NCBI RefSeq assembly: GCF_022867885.1
Contig: NZ_JALIFP010000021.1
Coordinates: 1-64,000 of the forward strand
Direction: 5' to 3'
DNA from: Lederbergia sp. NSJ-179
Lineage (GTDB): Bacteria > Bacillota > Bacilli > Bacillales > Bacillaceae_C
Length of the DNA stretch: 64,000 nt
The first letter of the stretch is position 1; the number at the start of each line of letters is the position of its first letter. Positions 8,522-16,003 of the stretch are shown here, in pieces. The translations under genes were made by a program, and so were the position numbers. Below the pieces are notes generated by a model. That model searched no databases. It was not told the DNA's origin and worked only from the letters and a program-made list of their open reading frames with translations.

Positions 8522-9676
8522 ATGAAAATTGTCATAGCACCAGATTCTTTTAAAGGGAGTGTAAGTGCGAAAGAGGCAGCAATATCGATCGAACGAGGAA
8601 TCAAAAAGGCGTTTCCAGATGCTGAAACGGTGTTAGTACCCGTTGCAGACGGGGGAGAAGGGACAATGGAGAATCTTGTCGCTGCAACAAATGGACAAGA
8701 AATAGAGATTACGGTTACAGGTCCACTTGGCCAACCTGTTCAGGCTCAGTTCGGTGTACTTGGAGATCGTCAAACATGTGTGATTGAAATGGCCAGTGCT
8801 TCTGGGTTACATACAATCGCAAGTTCTGAGCGAAATCCTTTGAAAACGACTACATATGGTACGGGAGAATTAATCAAGAAAGCATTGGACTTGGGATATC
8901 GCCATTTTGTCTTAGCGCTTGGAGGATCTGCGACGAATGACGGGGGAGCGGGTATGCTGCAAGCACTTGGTTTGCAGCTATTAGATGTAGAAGGAAATGA
9001 GATTGGTTTCGGTGGAGGTGAGCTTTGTCATATTGATAGAGTGATAACAGACAGATTAGATGAAAGGATCAAAGAAAGCCATTTTCTCATTGCTTCTGAT
9101 GTCGATAATCCATTTATTGGTGAGAATGGAGCTAGTCATGTATTTGGTCCACAAAAGGGAGCCACTCCGGAGATGGTTGAAATCCTTGACCAAAATCTTT
9201 CCCATTGGGCCGACCTGATTGAACGAACAACAGGTATCCGCATTCATGACCGTCCAGGTGCAGGAGCGGCTGGTGGTATTGGAGGGGCTTTTCAGGCATT
9301 TTTCCCTTCAGAAATGAAACGGGGGATTGATGTTGTTTTAGAGTTTACGAAGCTAGAGGAAAAACTTGCTGGTGCAGATCTTGTTTTGACAGGTGAAGGC
9401 CAGGTAGATTTCCAAACAGCTTTTGGTAAGACGCCGATGGGCGTGGCGGAAATGGCGAAAAAACAGTATATTCCTACTATCATTGTTGCAGGATCTGTTG
9501 GAGAAAACATTGAAACCTTATACCCGTACGGTGTGATCGGAATTTACAGCATGGTCAATGGTCCAATGAGCCTTGAAGTGGCAATGGAAAAAGCGGAAAT
9601 ATTATTAGCAAAGACTGCGGAACAAATTTGCCGTACATATTTTTTAAAACATTTTCATTCAGAGGAGAAAAAATAA
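8522..9676 (+). CDS. glxK: glycerate kinase
   Basis: 384 residues, ATG at 8522 behind a GGAGG-like site. It phosphorylates D-glycerate, most likely to 2-phosphoglycerate as typical of this GarK/GlxK family. Features: N-terminal IAPDSFKGSVSAKEAA, VADGGEGT, the ALGGSATNDGG-GM loop, GAGAAGG and TGEGQVD. Length is normal. One base separates its stop from the larC start, so the two are co-transcribed. The link between a glycerate kinase and a nickel-cofactor gene is not textbook; it may reflect lactate/glycolate/glycerate metabolism. Function of the enzyme itself is well supported. Confidence 0.92.
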   Translation: MKIVIAPDSFKGSVSAKEAAISIERGIKKAFPDAETVLVPVADGGEGTMENLVAATNGQEIEITVTGPLGQPVQAQFGVLGDRQTCVIEMASASGLHTIASSERNPLKTTTYGTGELIKKALDLGYRHFVLALGGSATNDGGAGMLQALGLQLLDVEGNEIGFGGGELCHIDRVITDRLDERIKESHFLIASDVDNPFIGENGASHVFGPQKGATPEMVEILDQNLSHWADLIERTTGIRIHDRPGAGAAGGIGGAFQAFFPSEMKRGIDVVLEFTKLEEKLAGADLVLTGEGQVDFQTAFGKTPMGVAEMAKKQYIPTIIVAGSVGENIETLYPYGVIGIYSMVNGPMSLEVAMEKAEILLAKTAEQICRTYFLKHFHSEEKK

Positions 9677-9677
9677 A

Positions 9678-10574
9678 ATGAAAACTCTTTATATTGATTG
9701 TTTTTCAGGAATTAGTGGAGATATGATGGTGGGGGCTCTGATTGATGCAGGCGTCTCCTTTGAAAAAATTCAGCAGGAATTAGAAAAATTGAATCTTGCC
9801 GGCTATCAATTGGCTGTTCGAAAGGTCATGAAGGAAGGCATTAGCTCAACGAAATTTGAGGTTCTTTTAGAAAAAGATGAGCATGATCATCACCATGTGA
9901 ACGAAGTCCATGATCATAGCCATCACCATCACGAACATGAGAACGATGGAGTCCATCATGTTCACAATCATCACCATGACCATCATAATCATCACCACGA
10001 TCACCATAGTCATGATCATGATCATCATGGGCATTCTCATCATCACCGCAGCTATGCGGACATTCTTCAGTTAATTGAGGAATCGGAACTTTCATCGGGT
10101 GTGAAAGAACGTAGTAAGCAAATTTTTGCGCCGATTGCTAAGTCTGAAGCGAAAATTCATAATATGCCTATCGAAAACGTTCATTTTCATGAAGTTGGAG
10201 CAGTGGATTCGATTGTCGATATTGTGGCGACTGCGATCGCTTTAGAAGAATTAGAGATTGAAAGAGTCATTTCCGCGCATGTTCCGCTTGGTTCCGGCAG
10301 TATTCGTTGCGCCCATGGGATTTATCCCGTTCCAGCTCCTGCAACGTTGGATATGATGAAAAATATTCCGATTGCACCTACAGATTTAACATATGAATTA
10401 ACCACACCGACAGGGGCAGCTATTGTAGTGAGTCAAGCAGATGACTTCGGAACATTACCTGCGTTGAATATGGAGGCCATTGGATATGGTGCAGGGACTA
10501 GAGACATCCCCAACCGTCCGAATGTACTTAGAATCATGATTGGAGAAGAACTTAAAAAAAAACAAGTGATCTAG
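9678..10574 (+). CDS. larC: LarC N-terminal part (nickel-pincer cofactor synthesis), ends at frameshift site
   Basis: 298 residues. LarC inserts nickel into the pincer nucleotide cofactor of lactate racemase and related enzymes. The start MKTLYIDCFSGISGDMMVGALIDAGV is diagnostic, and GAVDSIVDIV and TPTGAAI follow. Residues about 69-125 are an exceptionally His/Asp-rich stretch, more than half histidine, likely binding nickel or another metal. The frame runs into a run of nine adenines at 10554-10562 and stops at 10574, while the rest of LarC continues in the -1 frame. In Lactobacillus plantarum full LarC is reported to be made by programmed frameshifting, so this is probably functional. larA, larB and larE are not nearby. 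Confidence 0.9.
   Translation: MKTLYIDCFSGISGDMMVGALIDAGVSFEKIQQELEKLNLAGYQLAVRKVMKEGISSTKFEVLLEKDEHDHHHVNEVHDHSHHHHEHENDGVHHVHNHHHDHHNHHHDHHSHDHDHHGHSHHHRSYADILQLIEESELSSGVKERSKQIFAPIAKSEAKIHNMPIENVHFHEVGAVDSIVDIVATAIALEELEIERVISAHVPLGSGSIRCAHGIYPVPAPATLDMMKNIPIAPTDLTYELTTPTGAAIVVSQADDFGTLPALNMEAIGYGAGTRDIPNRPNVLRIMIGEELKKKQVI
10554..10562 (+). promoter_or_regulatory. putative -1 ribosomal frameshift site in larC
   Basis: Nine consecutive adenines follow CTT in the last codons of the upstream frame, offering an A-AAA-AAA slippery heptamer. The upstream frame stops 12 nt later, and the downstream LarC2 frame is entered by a -1 slip. A sequencing or replication error in a homopolymer is the alternative explanation. 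Confidence 0.65.
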
Positions 10575-11014
10575 AGCAATCGGAAACGATTTCCATTTTA
10601 GAATGCCAAATGGATGATATGACTGGAGAAGCACTTGGATTTACGATGGAAAAACTATTGGGAGCAGGTGCCCTAGATGTGTATCACACCCCAATTTATA
10701 TGAAGAAAAATCGTCCGGGAATATTACTTACAACTCTTGCACCAACAGAATTAGAGTCTGCTTTAACAGATATTTTATTAGAAGAAACAACAACACTTGG
10801 GGTCCGGTCTTATCCATCTACCCGAACGATTTTAGATAGAAAAATAGTGAATACCAATACGCCGTACGGTCGCATTCGGATCAAACAAGCGATAAAACAT
10901 GGACATGTCATCCGCGCTCTTCCAGAATACGAGGATGTGAAACAAGCAGCACTTGAGCACAATTTGCCGTTTCAGGAGGTATATAAAGCAGCCTTAACTT
11001 TTGGAAACAAATGA
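10562..11014 (+). CDS. larC: LarC C-terminal part (LarC2), -1 frame
   Basis: The frame entered at 10562 reads TSDLEQSETISILECQMDDM and continues through TGEALGFTMEKLLGAGALDV to a TGA at 11014, the characteristic C-terminal CTP-binding half of LarC. No start codon exists in the linker that joins the two halves, and the first ATG (10610) lies inside a conserved strand without ribosome-binding site, so synthesis depends on frameshifting from LarC1. Fused product about 445 residues, normal for the family apart from the His-rich insert. Confidence 0.85.
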   Translation, partial: TSDLEQSETISILECQMDDMTGEALGFTMEKLLGAGALDVYHTPIYMKKNRPGILLTTLAPTELESALTDILLEETTTLGVRSYPSTRTILDRKIVNTNTPYGRIRIKQAIKHGHVIRALPEYEDVKQAALEHNLPFQEVYKAALTFGNK

Positions 11015-11117
11015 TCATAGAGTGGGAGTCTAGAAATATGTGTCTTATCTCACACGAGAGACAGAAGATAGTCCTAAGATTAATGACATAGATGAAACAT
11101 AGAAAGGGAGTCATTTC

Positions 11118-12023
11118 ATGCATATTGTGATTGCAGGTGGCAGTGGCTTTGTTGGTCAGGCATTAAAACAGCGATTATTAAATGAAGGGAACCAAGTAAC
11201 CATTTTAACAAGAAATCCTTCTAAATTCGAATCATCAGAGCGATTGCAATATGTAGAATGGTTAACCCACAACAGTCAACCTGAAATACAAGTGGAAAAG
11301 GTAGACGCTTTTGTGAATTTGGCCGGGGAATCTATTAATGGACTAAGATGGACAAAAGCAAAGAAGGAAAGAATTATCCAAAGTCGGATAACAGCCACAA
11401 AGGAAGTTTTACGGATAATCGAAAACCTACATCCAAAGCCGAAAGTGCTTGTGAATGCGTCTGCCATTGGCTATTATGGCATGTCAGAAACCGAAACCTT
11501 CACAGAGGAGGCACACTCAAACGCTCATGACTTTCTAGCAACGGTTGTGAAAAAGTGGGAAGAGTTAGCTTCCACAGCGGAAAAATGGGGAGTGCGAACA
11601 GTATATGCCCGATTTGGCATTGTCCTCGGGAAAAAAGGGGGAGCTTTACCTTTCATGTCTCTACCATATAAGCTTGGGGTCGGAGGAACGATTGGTTCAG
11701 GAAAACAATGGGTTTCATGGGTTCACGTAGCGGATGTAGCAGGATTGATCAGCTATGCGATCGAACAATCTGATATCCAGGGGCCTCTGAATGTAACAGC
11801 ACCTGAACCTAAAAGGATGGCTGATTTCGGAAAAATGATTGGCTATGTCCTTCATCGTCCTCATTGGTTTCCAGTTCCCAGCTTTGCGATGAAAGCCCTA
11901 TTAGGCGAAATGAGTGAAATGCTGCTGTGTGGGCAAAGGGCAATCCCTGAAAAAGCTTTGACTTCTTCTTACAAGTTTCAGTATCCAGATTTAGAAGCAG
12001 CATTAAAAGATATTTTTGCCTAG
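11118..12023 (+). CDS. yfhF: TIGR01777 family NAD(P)-binding epimerase-like protein
   Basis: 301 residues, ATG at 11118 with GAAAGGGAG upstream. Atypical SDR: dinucleotide-binding GGSGFVGQAL at residues 7-16, AFVNLAGESI, the VNASAIGYYG motif with the active-site Tyr, VYARFGIVLG, and a C-terminal DUF1731 segment (GEMSEMLLCGQRAIPEKA). Similar to YfhF of B. subtilis and cell-division inhibitor-type SulA homologues; biochemical function is unknown. Monocistronic by spacing. Confidence 0.88.
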   Translation: MHIVIAGGSGFVGQALKQRLLNEGNQVTILTRNPSKFESSERLQYVEWLTHNSQPEIQVEKVDAFVNLAGESINGLRWTKAKKERIIQSRITATKEVLRIIENLHPKPKVLVNASAIGYYGMSETETFTEEAHSNAHDFLATVVKKWEELASTAEKWGVRTVYARFGIVLGKKGGALPFMSLPYKLGVGGTIGSGKQWVSWVHVADVAGLISYAIEQSDIQGPLNVTAPEPKRMADFGKMIGYVLHRPHWFPVPSFAMKALLGEMSEMLLCGQRAIPEKALTSSYKFQYPDLEAALKDIFA

Positions 12024-12230
12024 GGAATAAGGTGAACTTTACCTAATATCCGTTTTTGTAATGAAGAGCGGAACCTCTTGTGGTCCGAGCAAATCGGGCC
12101 TTCACTTATTTAAAAGTGAAATGCCTGGGATGCTAAGGCTGACTTGTTTCTCAAGAAGTTCATATGGGAAATTAAAGGATAATCCTATAGAGGAGCGAGG
12201 TAACTTTATCCAAATATAAATATAGGGGTA
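12019..12230 (+). repeat. intergenic repeat-like segment, copy 1
   Basis: Related to 13178-13345. Both start CCTAGGGAATAAG(G/A)TGAA and about 125-140 nt later share (A/G)GTTCATATGGGA followed by a short block resembling AAAGGATAATCCTATAGAGG or ACAGGACGTTCCTACAGAG. The middle parts diverge. Both lie in the 3' region of one gene and 5' of another. The rest of 12231-12394 shows only an RBS (AAGGAGTG) for the next gene. Confidence 0.45.
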
Positions 12231-12394
12231 ATTGAATTAGGGGAATAACTGTTGATTGACAATAGAGTTTTTTAGGTAAAGGCCAGAAATTCACGTTCTG
12301 ATTTACTCCGCCACTTTGTGAAGGTAATCATTATTTAAGTTGTCACGGGAATATGCTATGGTAATGATAGTTACAAAATAAGGAGTGATAAACA

Positions 12395-12643
12395 ATGAAA
12401 TGGGAAGAAGTTCGTAAACTATACCCAGATCAATATGTAAAGCTTACTATCCTTGATTTTTACTTAATAGATGATAGGAAAATTGTAACGGATGTTGCAT
12501 TAATCAATGTGATTGAAGATTCTAAATTGGCAACAAAAGAGTTACTTAAATCAAAAGGCAATACCATTGTTTATCATACTGGTTCCGAAAAAATTGTGAT
12601 TGAAATGAGAACTCCAACAGGCTTAAGAGGTATGAGATTATGA
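12395..12643 (+). CDS. small conserved protein paired with retropepsin-like protease
   Basis: 82 residues, ATG at 12395 with AAGGAGTGATAAAC in front. It begins MKWEEVRKLYPDQYVKL and is a compact alpha/beta protein without signal or membrane segment; IVIEMRTPTGLRGMRL closes it. I do not recognise a named family. Its stop overlaps the start of the protease gene (ATGA), so the two are translationally coupled and probably act together, for example as partner or substrate-presenting subunit. The function is unknown. Confidence 0.7.
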   Translation: MKWEEVRKLYPDQYVKLTILDFYLIDDRKIVTDVALINVIEDSKLATKELLKSKGNTIVYHTGSEKIVIEMRTPTGLRGMRL

Positions 12644-13020
12644 AGTTAGAGATAGTGAATCGGTTACTCGAAGTGGAGATGACGATTTCGTATAAAGGAA
12701 AAACGAAAATAATAGATAAGCTTATTATCGATACGGGTGCAGCACATACTCTTATTTCATCCGACGTTGTAGAAGATATAGGTATTTTCTTTGAAAATGA
12801 AGATTCTTTGGTTAGTGCGTACGGAATTGGCGGTGAGGAATATTCTTTCCGAAAACCAGTTGATTATATAAAGCTTGGTACACATGAAATACCAGAAATG
12901 AAGCTGGATTTTGGGAATTTAGATGATTGGGGTATCAACGGGCTCATAGGACTTGATATCTTAATGAATGGAAAATTCACCATTGATTTAGAAAAATTAG
13001 AGTTAGTTCAAAATCATTGA
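12640..13020 (+). CDS. retropepsin-like aspartic protease domain protein
   Basis: 126 residues. The fold is visible as KLIIDTGAAHTLISSDVVEDIGI with the catalytic DTGA at about residues 31-34, a flap-like GIGGEEYSF, and the closing GLIGLDILMNGKFTIDLEKLEL, where ILG/GLDIL-type strands complete the retroviral-type half-pepsin. Such a single domain would work as a homodimer. There is no signal peptide, so it acts in the cytoplasm. The gene is coupled by ATGA overlap to the small upstream gene. Bacterial stand-alone retropepsins are poorly studied; substrate unknown. Confidence 0.8.
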   Translation: MKLEIVNRLLEVEMTISYKGKTKIIDKLIIDTGAAHTLISSDVVEDIGIFFENEDSLVSAYGIGGEEYSFRKPVDYIKLGTHEIPEMKLDFGNLDDWGINGLIGLDILMNGKFTIDLEKLELVQNH

Positions 13021-13177
13021 TTAAAATATGGCTTCTTTAGCAATGCAATTTAGGTATAGCGAATCCCGCGAATTGGGATACGCTTATTTTTGTATAGAGA
13101 CAGATTGTGAATAACTTATATTGTGAAAATAATGCGGGAATAAAACGGCGTTAGAAGCAACATAAAGAATTATTCTT

Positions 13178-13345
13178 CCTAGGGAATAAGATGAAACCTC
13201 ACTGAATGTGTTTTCGTATTCATTATGAAGGAAGAAATGTAAACTTTTGTTAGTCTGTAATAAAAATTGTCTCGAGTAAGATTAATTTGCCATGTAAGAG
13301 GTTCATATGGGAGGTTACAGGACGTTCCTACAGAGATGTGATAGA
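13178..13345 (+). repeat. intergenic repeat-like segment, copy 2
   Basis: Second copy of the segment described at 12019, with CCTAGGGAATAAGATGAAAC at 13178 and GGTTCATATGGGAGG at 13300. The two flank the 82-residue/protease gene pair on both sides in the same orientation. The remaining 13021-13177 and 13346-13399 contain no gene; GGGGAGGTAACTG precedes the next start. Confidence 0.45.
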
Positions 13346-13399
13346 TAAGGATAAGGGGGCTTAAAGATAGATGAACGAAACGTAAAGGGGAGGTAACTG

Positions 13400-13945
13400 A
13401 TGGTCGATTTCCTATATCATTACTATGATGAATCAGCTGGGCCTTTCCGTAATTTATCAGATCTCGATTTAGAAGAGGCAGAACAGGTTCTGAACGATAT
13501 TAGAATAAAAAAGAAGGGATTTGCAAGCAAACGATCCTTAGACTATCTCAAGATTCGTCGTAGTTTAGAATGGAAGGCGAGAAACTTATTTATTGCGAAG
13601 GGTGGAAAACCGGTTCGAGGTCATCCACATTATATGACATTCGGGGAGTGTTCGTGGTTGTTAGATTGGTATCCAAGGGGCAAAGATCTTTTAATCCCGA
13701 TAACGGAATTCGATCCGTATACAATTAGTTTTACATATGGTGATTTGTTTCCAACCATGAGATATAAGGATGGAAATTTCTATCGAGGCCAAGTTTATAC
13801 GCTTGAAGAAATTTATCAAGTCATACATATATGTGGATTACCACAAGAATGGAATCCTGAAGGAAATAAAGGGCCGGAGCGGTATATTGAAGTGCAAATT
13901 TGGGATGATCAACCAATAAGGAAAATAATAGGCGCCATAAAGTAA
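13400..13945 (+). CDS. conserved protein of unknown function
   Basis: 181 residues, ATG at 13400 behind GGGGAGG. It starts MVDFLYHYYDESAGPFRNLSDL and has a helical LEEAEQVLNDIR segment, FASKRSLDYLKIRRSLE, then HYMTFGECSWLLDWYP, and ends with GLPQEWNPEGNKGPERYIEVQIW. I recall closely similar uncharacterised proteins in many Bacillales and Paenibacillus. There are no membrane segments and no known catalytic motif. Monocistronic. Function not known. Confidence 0.7.
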   Translation: MVDFLYHYYDESAGPFRNLSDLDLEEAEQVLNDIRIKKKGFASKRSLDYLKIRRSLEWKARNLFIAKGGKPVRGHPHYMTFGECSWLLDWYPRGKDLLIPITEFDPYTISFTYGDLFPTMRYKDGNFYRGQVYTLEEIYQVIHICGLPQEWNPEGNKGPERYIEVQIWDDQPIRKIIGAIK

Positions 13946-14149
13946 TTGCATTGGCGGCGAATTACTTTCTAATTGATCAAAATCCAGGTGTAAGATCAAG
14001 TAATATAACAAAATAGGAATCTCTCTCTTGGAAAATACAGAAAAAGTGTCAAAAATTATCTGGCAATCCCTGGAATTAATAGTAAAATGTACAATGTTGT
14101 CATAAACATCAATAAAAGGATTTTAGTAAGTAAAGGAAGGTGAAATGGA

Positions 14150-14386
14150 ATGCAGTCAGAAAAAAATATGACATTAAAAGATTGGATAGTTACAATGATT
14201 TTGCTCGTTATTCCCATTGTCAATATTGTTATGTTAATTATATGGGCGGTGGATAAAGAGGAGCCGCGTAATTTATTCGCAAAAGCCTACTTAATTGTCA
14301 TGATTGGGGGCATTGCGCTTGTATTTATTTTTTACATCATTATATTTATTGTCATCATGGTTTTCTCAGTGTCCCTTTCTTATTGA
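14150..14386 (+). CDS. small two-TM membrane protein
   Basis: 78 residues with two hydrophobic segments (about 13-33 and 47-72) joined by a charged VDKEEPRNLFAKAY loop. The LKDWIVTMILLVIPIVNIVMLIIWA start resembles small Bacillus membrane proteins of unknown function. AAGGAAGGTGAAATGGA precedes the ATG. No operon partner: the thiamine riboswitch follows. Confidence 0.65.
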   Translation: MQSEKNMTLKDWIVTMILLVIPIVNIVMLIIWAVDKEEPRNLFAKAYLIVMIGGIALVFIFYIIIFIVIMVFSVSLSY

Positions 14387-14418
14387 TAAGTCTTTGATCT
14401 GGCTTTTGTGAAGCAATC

Positions 14419-14427
14419 TGCTATAAT
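14419..14427 (+). promoter_or_regulatory. extended -10 promoter TGCTATAAT of thiamine operon
   Basis: TG-C-TATAAT lies about 27 nt before the TPP aptamer. No good -35 box is visible at 17 nt spacing, consistent with an extended -10 promoter. Confidence 0.5.
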
Positions 14428-14453
14428 AGATTGTGAAAATAATAGTATATGGA

Positions 14454-14544
14454 ATGTGGGGGGACCGGTTATGCCGGTTGAGAGTGCATCCTCGAGATGC
14501 TGACCCTTAGAACCTGCCCTGGTTAAGACCAGCGAAGGGAACAT
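14454..14544 (+). ncRNA. TPP riboswitch (THI element)
   Basis: The aptamer core is recognisable: ATGT...ACAT closing P1, GGGGACC, GGTTGAGAGTGCAT, CTGACCCTTAGAACCTG and the CCAGCGAAGGGAACAT 3' segment. It binds thiamine pyrophosphate and closes expression when vitamin B1 is plentiful. It stands directly before a thiamine precursor transport operon, which confirms the assignment. Confidence 0.95.
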
Positions 14545-14574
14545 GAATCCATTCACCACGATGAATGTTCTTTC

Positions 14575-14609
14575 AAGATGCCCAGGTTCCAACTGAGGCA
14601 TCTTTTTTC
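14575..14609 (+). terminator. riboswitch-controlled terminator
   Basis: AAGATGCC (14575-14582) pairs with GGCATCTT (14597-14604), followed by a T-run. It follows the TPP aptamer by 30 nt, so TPP binding most likely promotes termination here. An ATTCA/TGAAT hairpin lies in between. Confidence 0.85.
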
Positions 14610-14716
14610 GTTGTATAGCCATCATCATGAGATTTTTCCAATAAGTTTTTAAAATCCTTATAAAACTCATGATAGGTCTTTACGGTTCACTTTCCTATCT
14701 TTGGAGGGAAAAAGAG

Positions 14717-15700
14717 ATGAAAAAATGGTTAGGCGTCAGTTTGCTCGTTTTTCTTTTACTTGCTGGATGTAGTGGGACAACAGAAGAGAAAAACGATACA
14801 AGCTTGAAGAAAGTCTCCGTTGTTCTCGATTGGACACCAAATACCAATCATACGGGGTTATATGTAGCGCGCGATAAAGGGTATTTTAAAGAAGAGGGAT
14901 TAGATGTTGATATTATTCTTCCGGGTGAAGCGGGCGCGGATCAGTTAGTCGCATCGGGTAAATCCGAGTTCGGCATCAGTGCCCAAGAAAGTCTTACCGA
15001 AGCAAGGGCTCAAGATGTTCCGATTGTGTCAATTGGAGCGATTATTCAACATAATACATCCGGTCTCGCCTCACCGGTTGATAAAAATATTAAAAAACCG
15101 AGTGATTTTGAAGGGAAGACATACGGCGGTTGGGGTGCCCCGGTAGAACAAGCGGTTCTGACTTCGTTGATGGAAGCAGATGGCGGGGATTTTGATAAAG
15201 TGGATGTGATTAATATGGGGGACACGGATTTTTTTACAGCGGTGCAAAGAGATATTGATTTTGCTTGGATTTATTATGCTTGGACGGGTGTGGAGGCAGA
15301 GATGCGCGGAGAAGAACTCAATATGATTTATTTAACGGATTACTCGGACAAGCTAGATTATTATACCCCTGTCCTTACAACAAGTGAGAACATGATTGAA
15401 AAGGATCCTGACACTGTAAGAGCATTTATGAAGGCTGTGTCAAAAGGATACCAACTAGCAATCGATGATCCAAGCGAGGCAGCGGAAATTTTAATCAAGG
15501 CGGAACCAGATCTTGATGCTGATCTTGTTCGTAAAAGTCAAGAATGGTTAGCATCCCGCTACCAAGACGATGCTCCGCGTTGGGGCGAGCAAAAACAAGA
15601 GATCTGGCAAAATTATATGGACTGGATGTTGGAGAAAAAGGTTCTAGAAAAAGAAATCGATGTAGAGCAAGCATTTACAAATGAGTTTTTACCTAAATAA
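14717..15700 (+). CDS. thiY: thiamine-precursor (HMP-type) ABC transporter substrate-binding lipoprotein
   Basis: 327 residues from the ATG at 14717, with GGAGGGAAAAAGAG before it; the longer frame would start inside the leader. A lipoprotein signal peptide ends at LLAGC with C18. The body is an NMT1/THI5-like periplasmic-binding fold (VVLDWTPNTNHTGLYVARDKGYF, then LPGEAGADQLVASG and WGAPVEQAVL), the ThiY family that captures pyrimidine thiamine breakdown products or HMP precursors outside the cell. First gene of the TPP-controlled operon with thiX and thiZ. Confidence 0.92.
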   Translation: MKKWLGVSLLVFLLLAGCSGTTEEKNDTSLKKVSVVLDWTPNTNHTGLYVARDKGYFKEEGLDVDIILPGEAGADQLVASGKSEFGISAQESLTEARAQDVPIVSIGAIIQHNTSGLASPVDKNIKKPSDFEGKTYGGWGAPVEQAVLTSLMEADGGDFDKVDVINMGDTDFFTAVQRDIDFAWIYYAWTGVEAEMRGEELNMIYLTDYSDKLDYYTPVLTTSENMIEKDPDTVRAFMKAVSKGYQLAIDDPSEAAEILIKAEPDLDADLVRKSQEWLASRYQDDAPRWGEQKQEIWQNYMDWMLEKKVLEKEIDVEQAFTNEFLPK

Positions 15701-15712
15701 GGAGGAAGAAAT

Positions 15713-16003
15713 ATGGCAAACGCATTAGTAAGCATCCAAATTATCCCCAAATTAGCAAATGGTGGAGACACCTATCCACTTGTAGATGAGGCAATCAAAA
15801 TCATCGCGGAATCAGGTGTTCAATACGAGGTTCATCCATTAGAAACAACGATGGAAGGGGATTTGTCCCAAATTATGTCGATCATTGAAAAAATGAATCA
15901 AAGAATGATTGAGTTAGGGAGCATAAGCGTTATTTCCCAAGTGAAAATCGTCTATAAACCAGATGGGATTACGATGGGGTCCCTGACGGAGAAATATCGA
16001 TAA
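15713..16003 (+). CDS. thiamine-binding protein, MTH1187/YqgV (DUF77) family
   Basis: 96 residues, one small ferredoxin-like domain (ALVSIQIIPKLANGGDTYPLVDEAIKIIAESG, YEVHPLETTMEGDLSQIM). Members of this family bind thiamine-like ligands and often travel with thiamine transport genes. The gene lies 12 nt after thiY with GGAGGAAGAAAT in front and its TAA overlaps the thiX start (TAATG). Likely a cytoplasmic carrier or sensor of the imported pyrimidine; the exact role is unproven. Confidence 0.85.
   Translation: MANALVSIQIIPKLANGGDTYPLVDEAIKIIAESGVQYEVHPLETTMEGDLSQIMSIIEKMNQRMIELGSISVISQVKIVYKPDGITMGSLTEKYR

Noticed and set aside
9841-10095. Open frame antisense to the His-rich part of larC, rich in Asp/His/Gly
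   Set aside because: It is the complement of CAT/CAC/GAT codon arrays; composition arises from the sense-strand repeat and there is no ribosome-binding site.
14380-14670. Minus-strand open frame across the thiamine leader
   Set aside because: Covers the TPP riboswitch and its terminator; no start signal.
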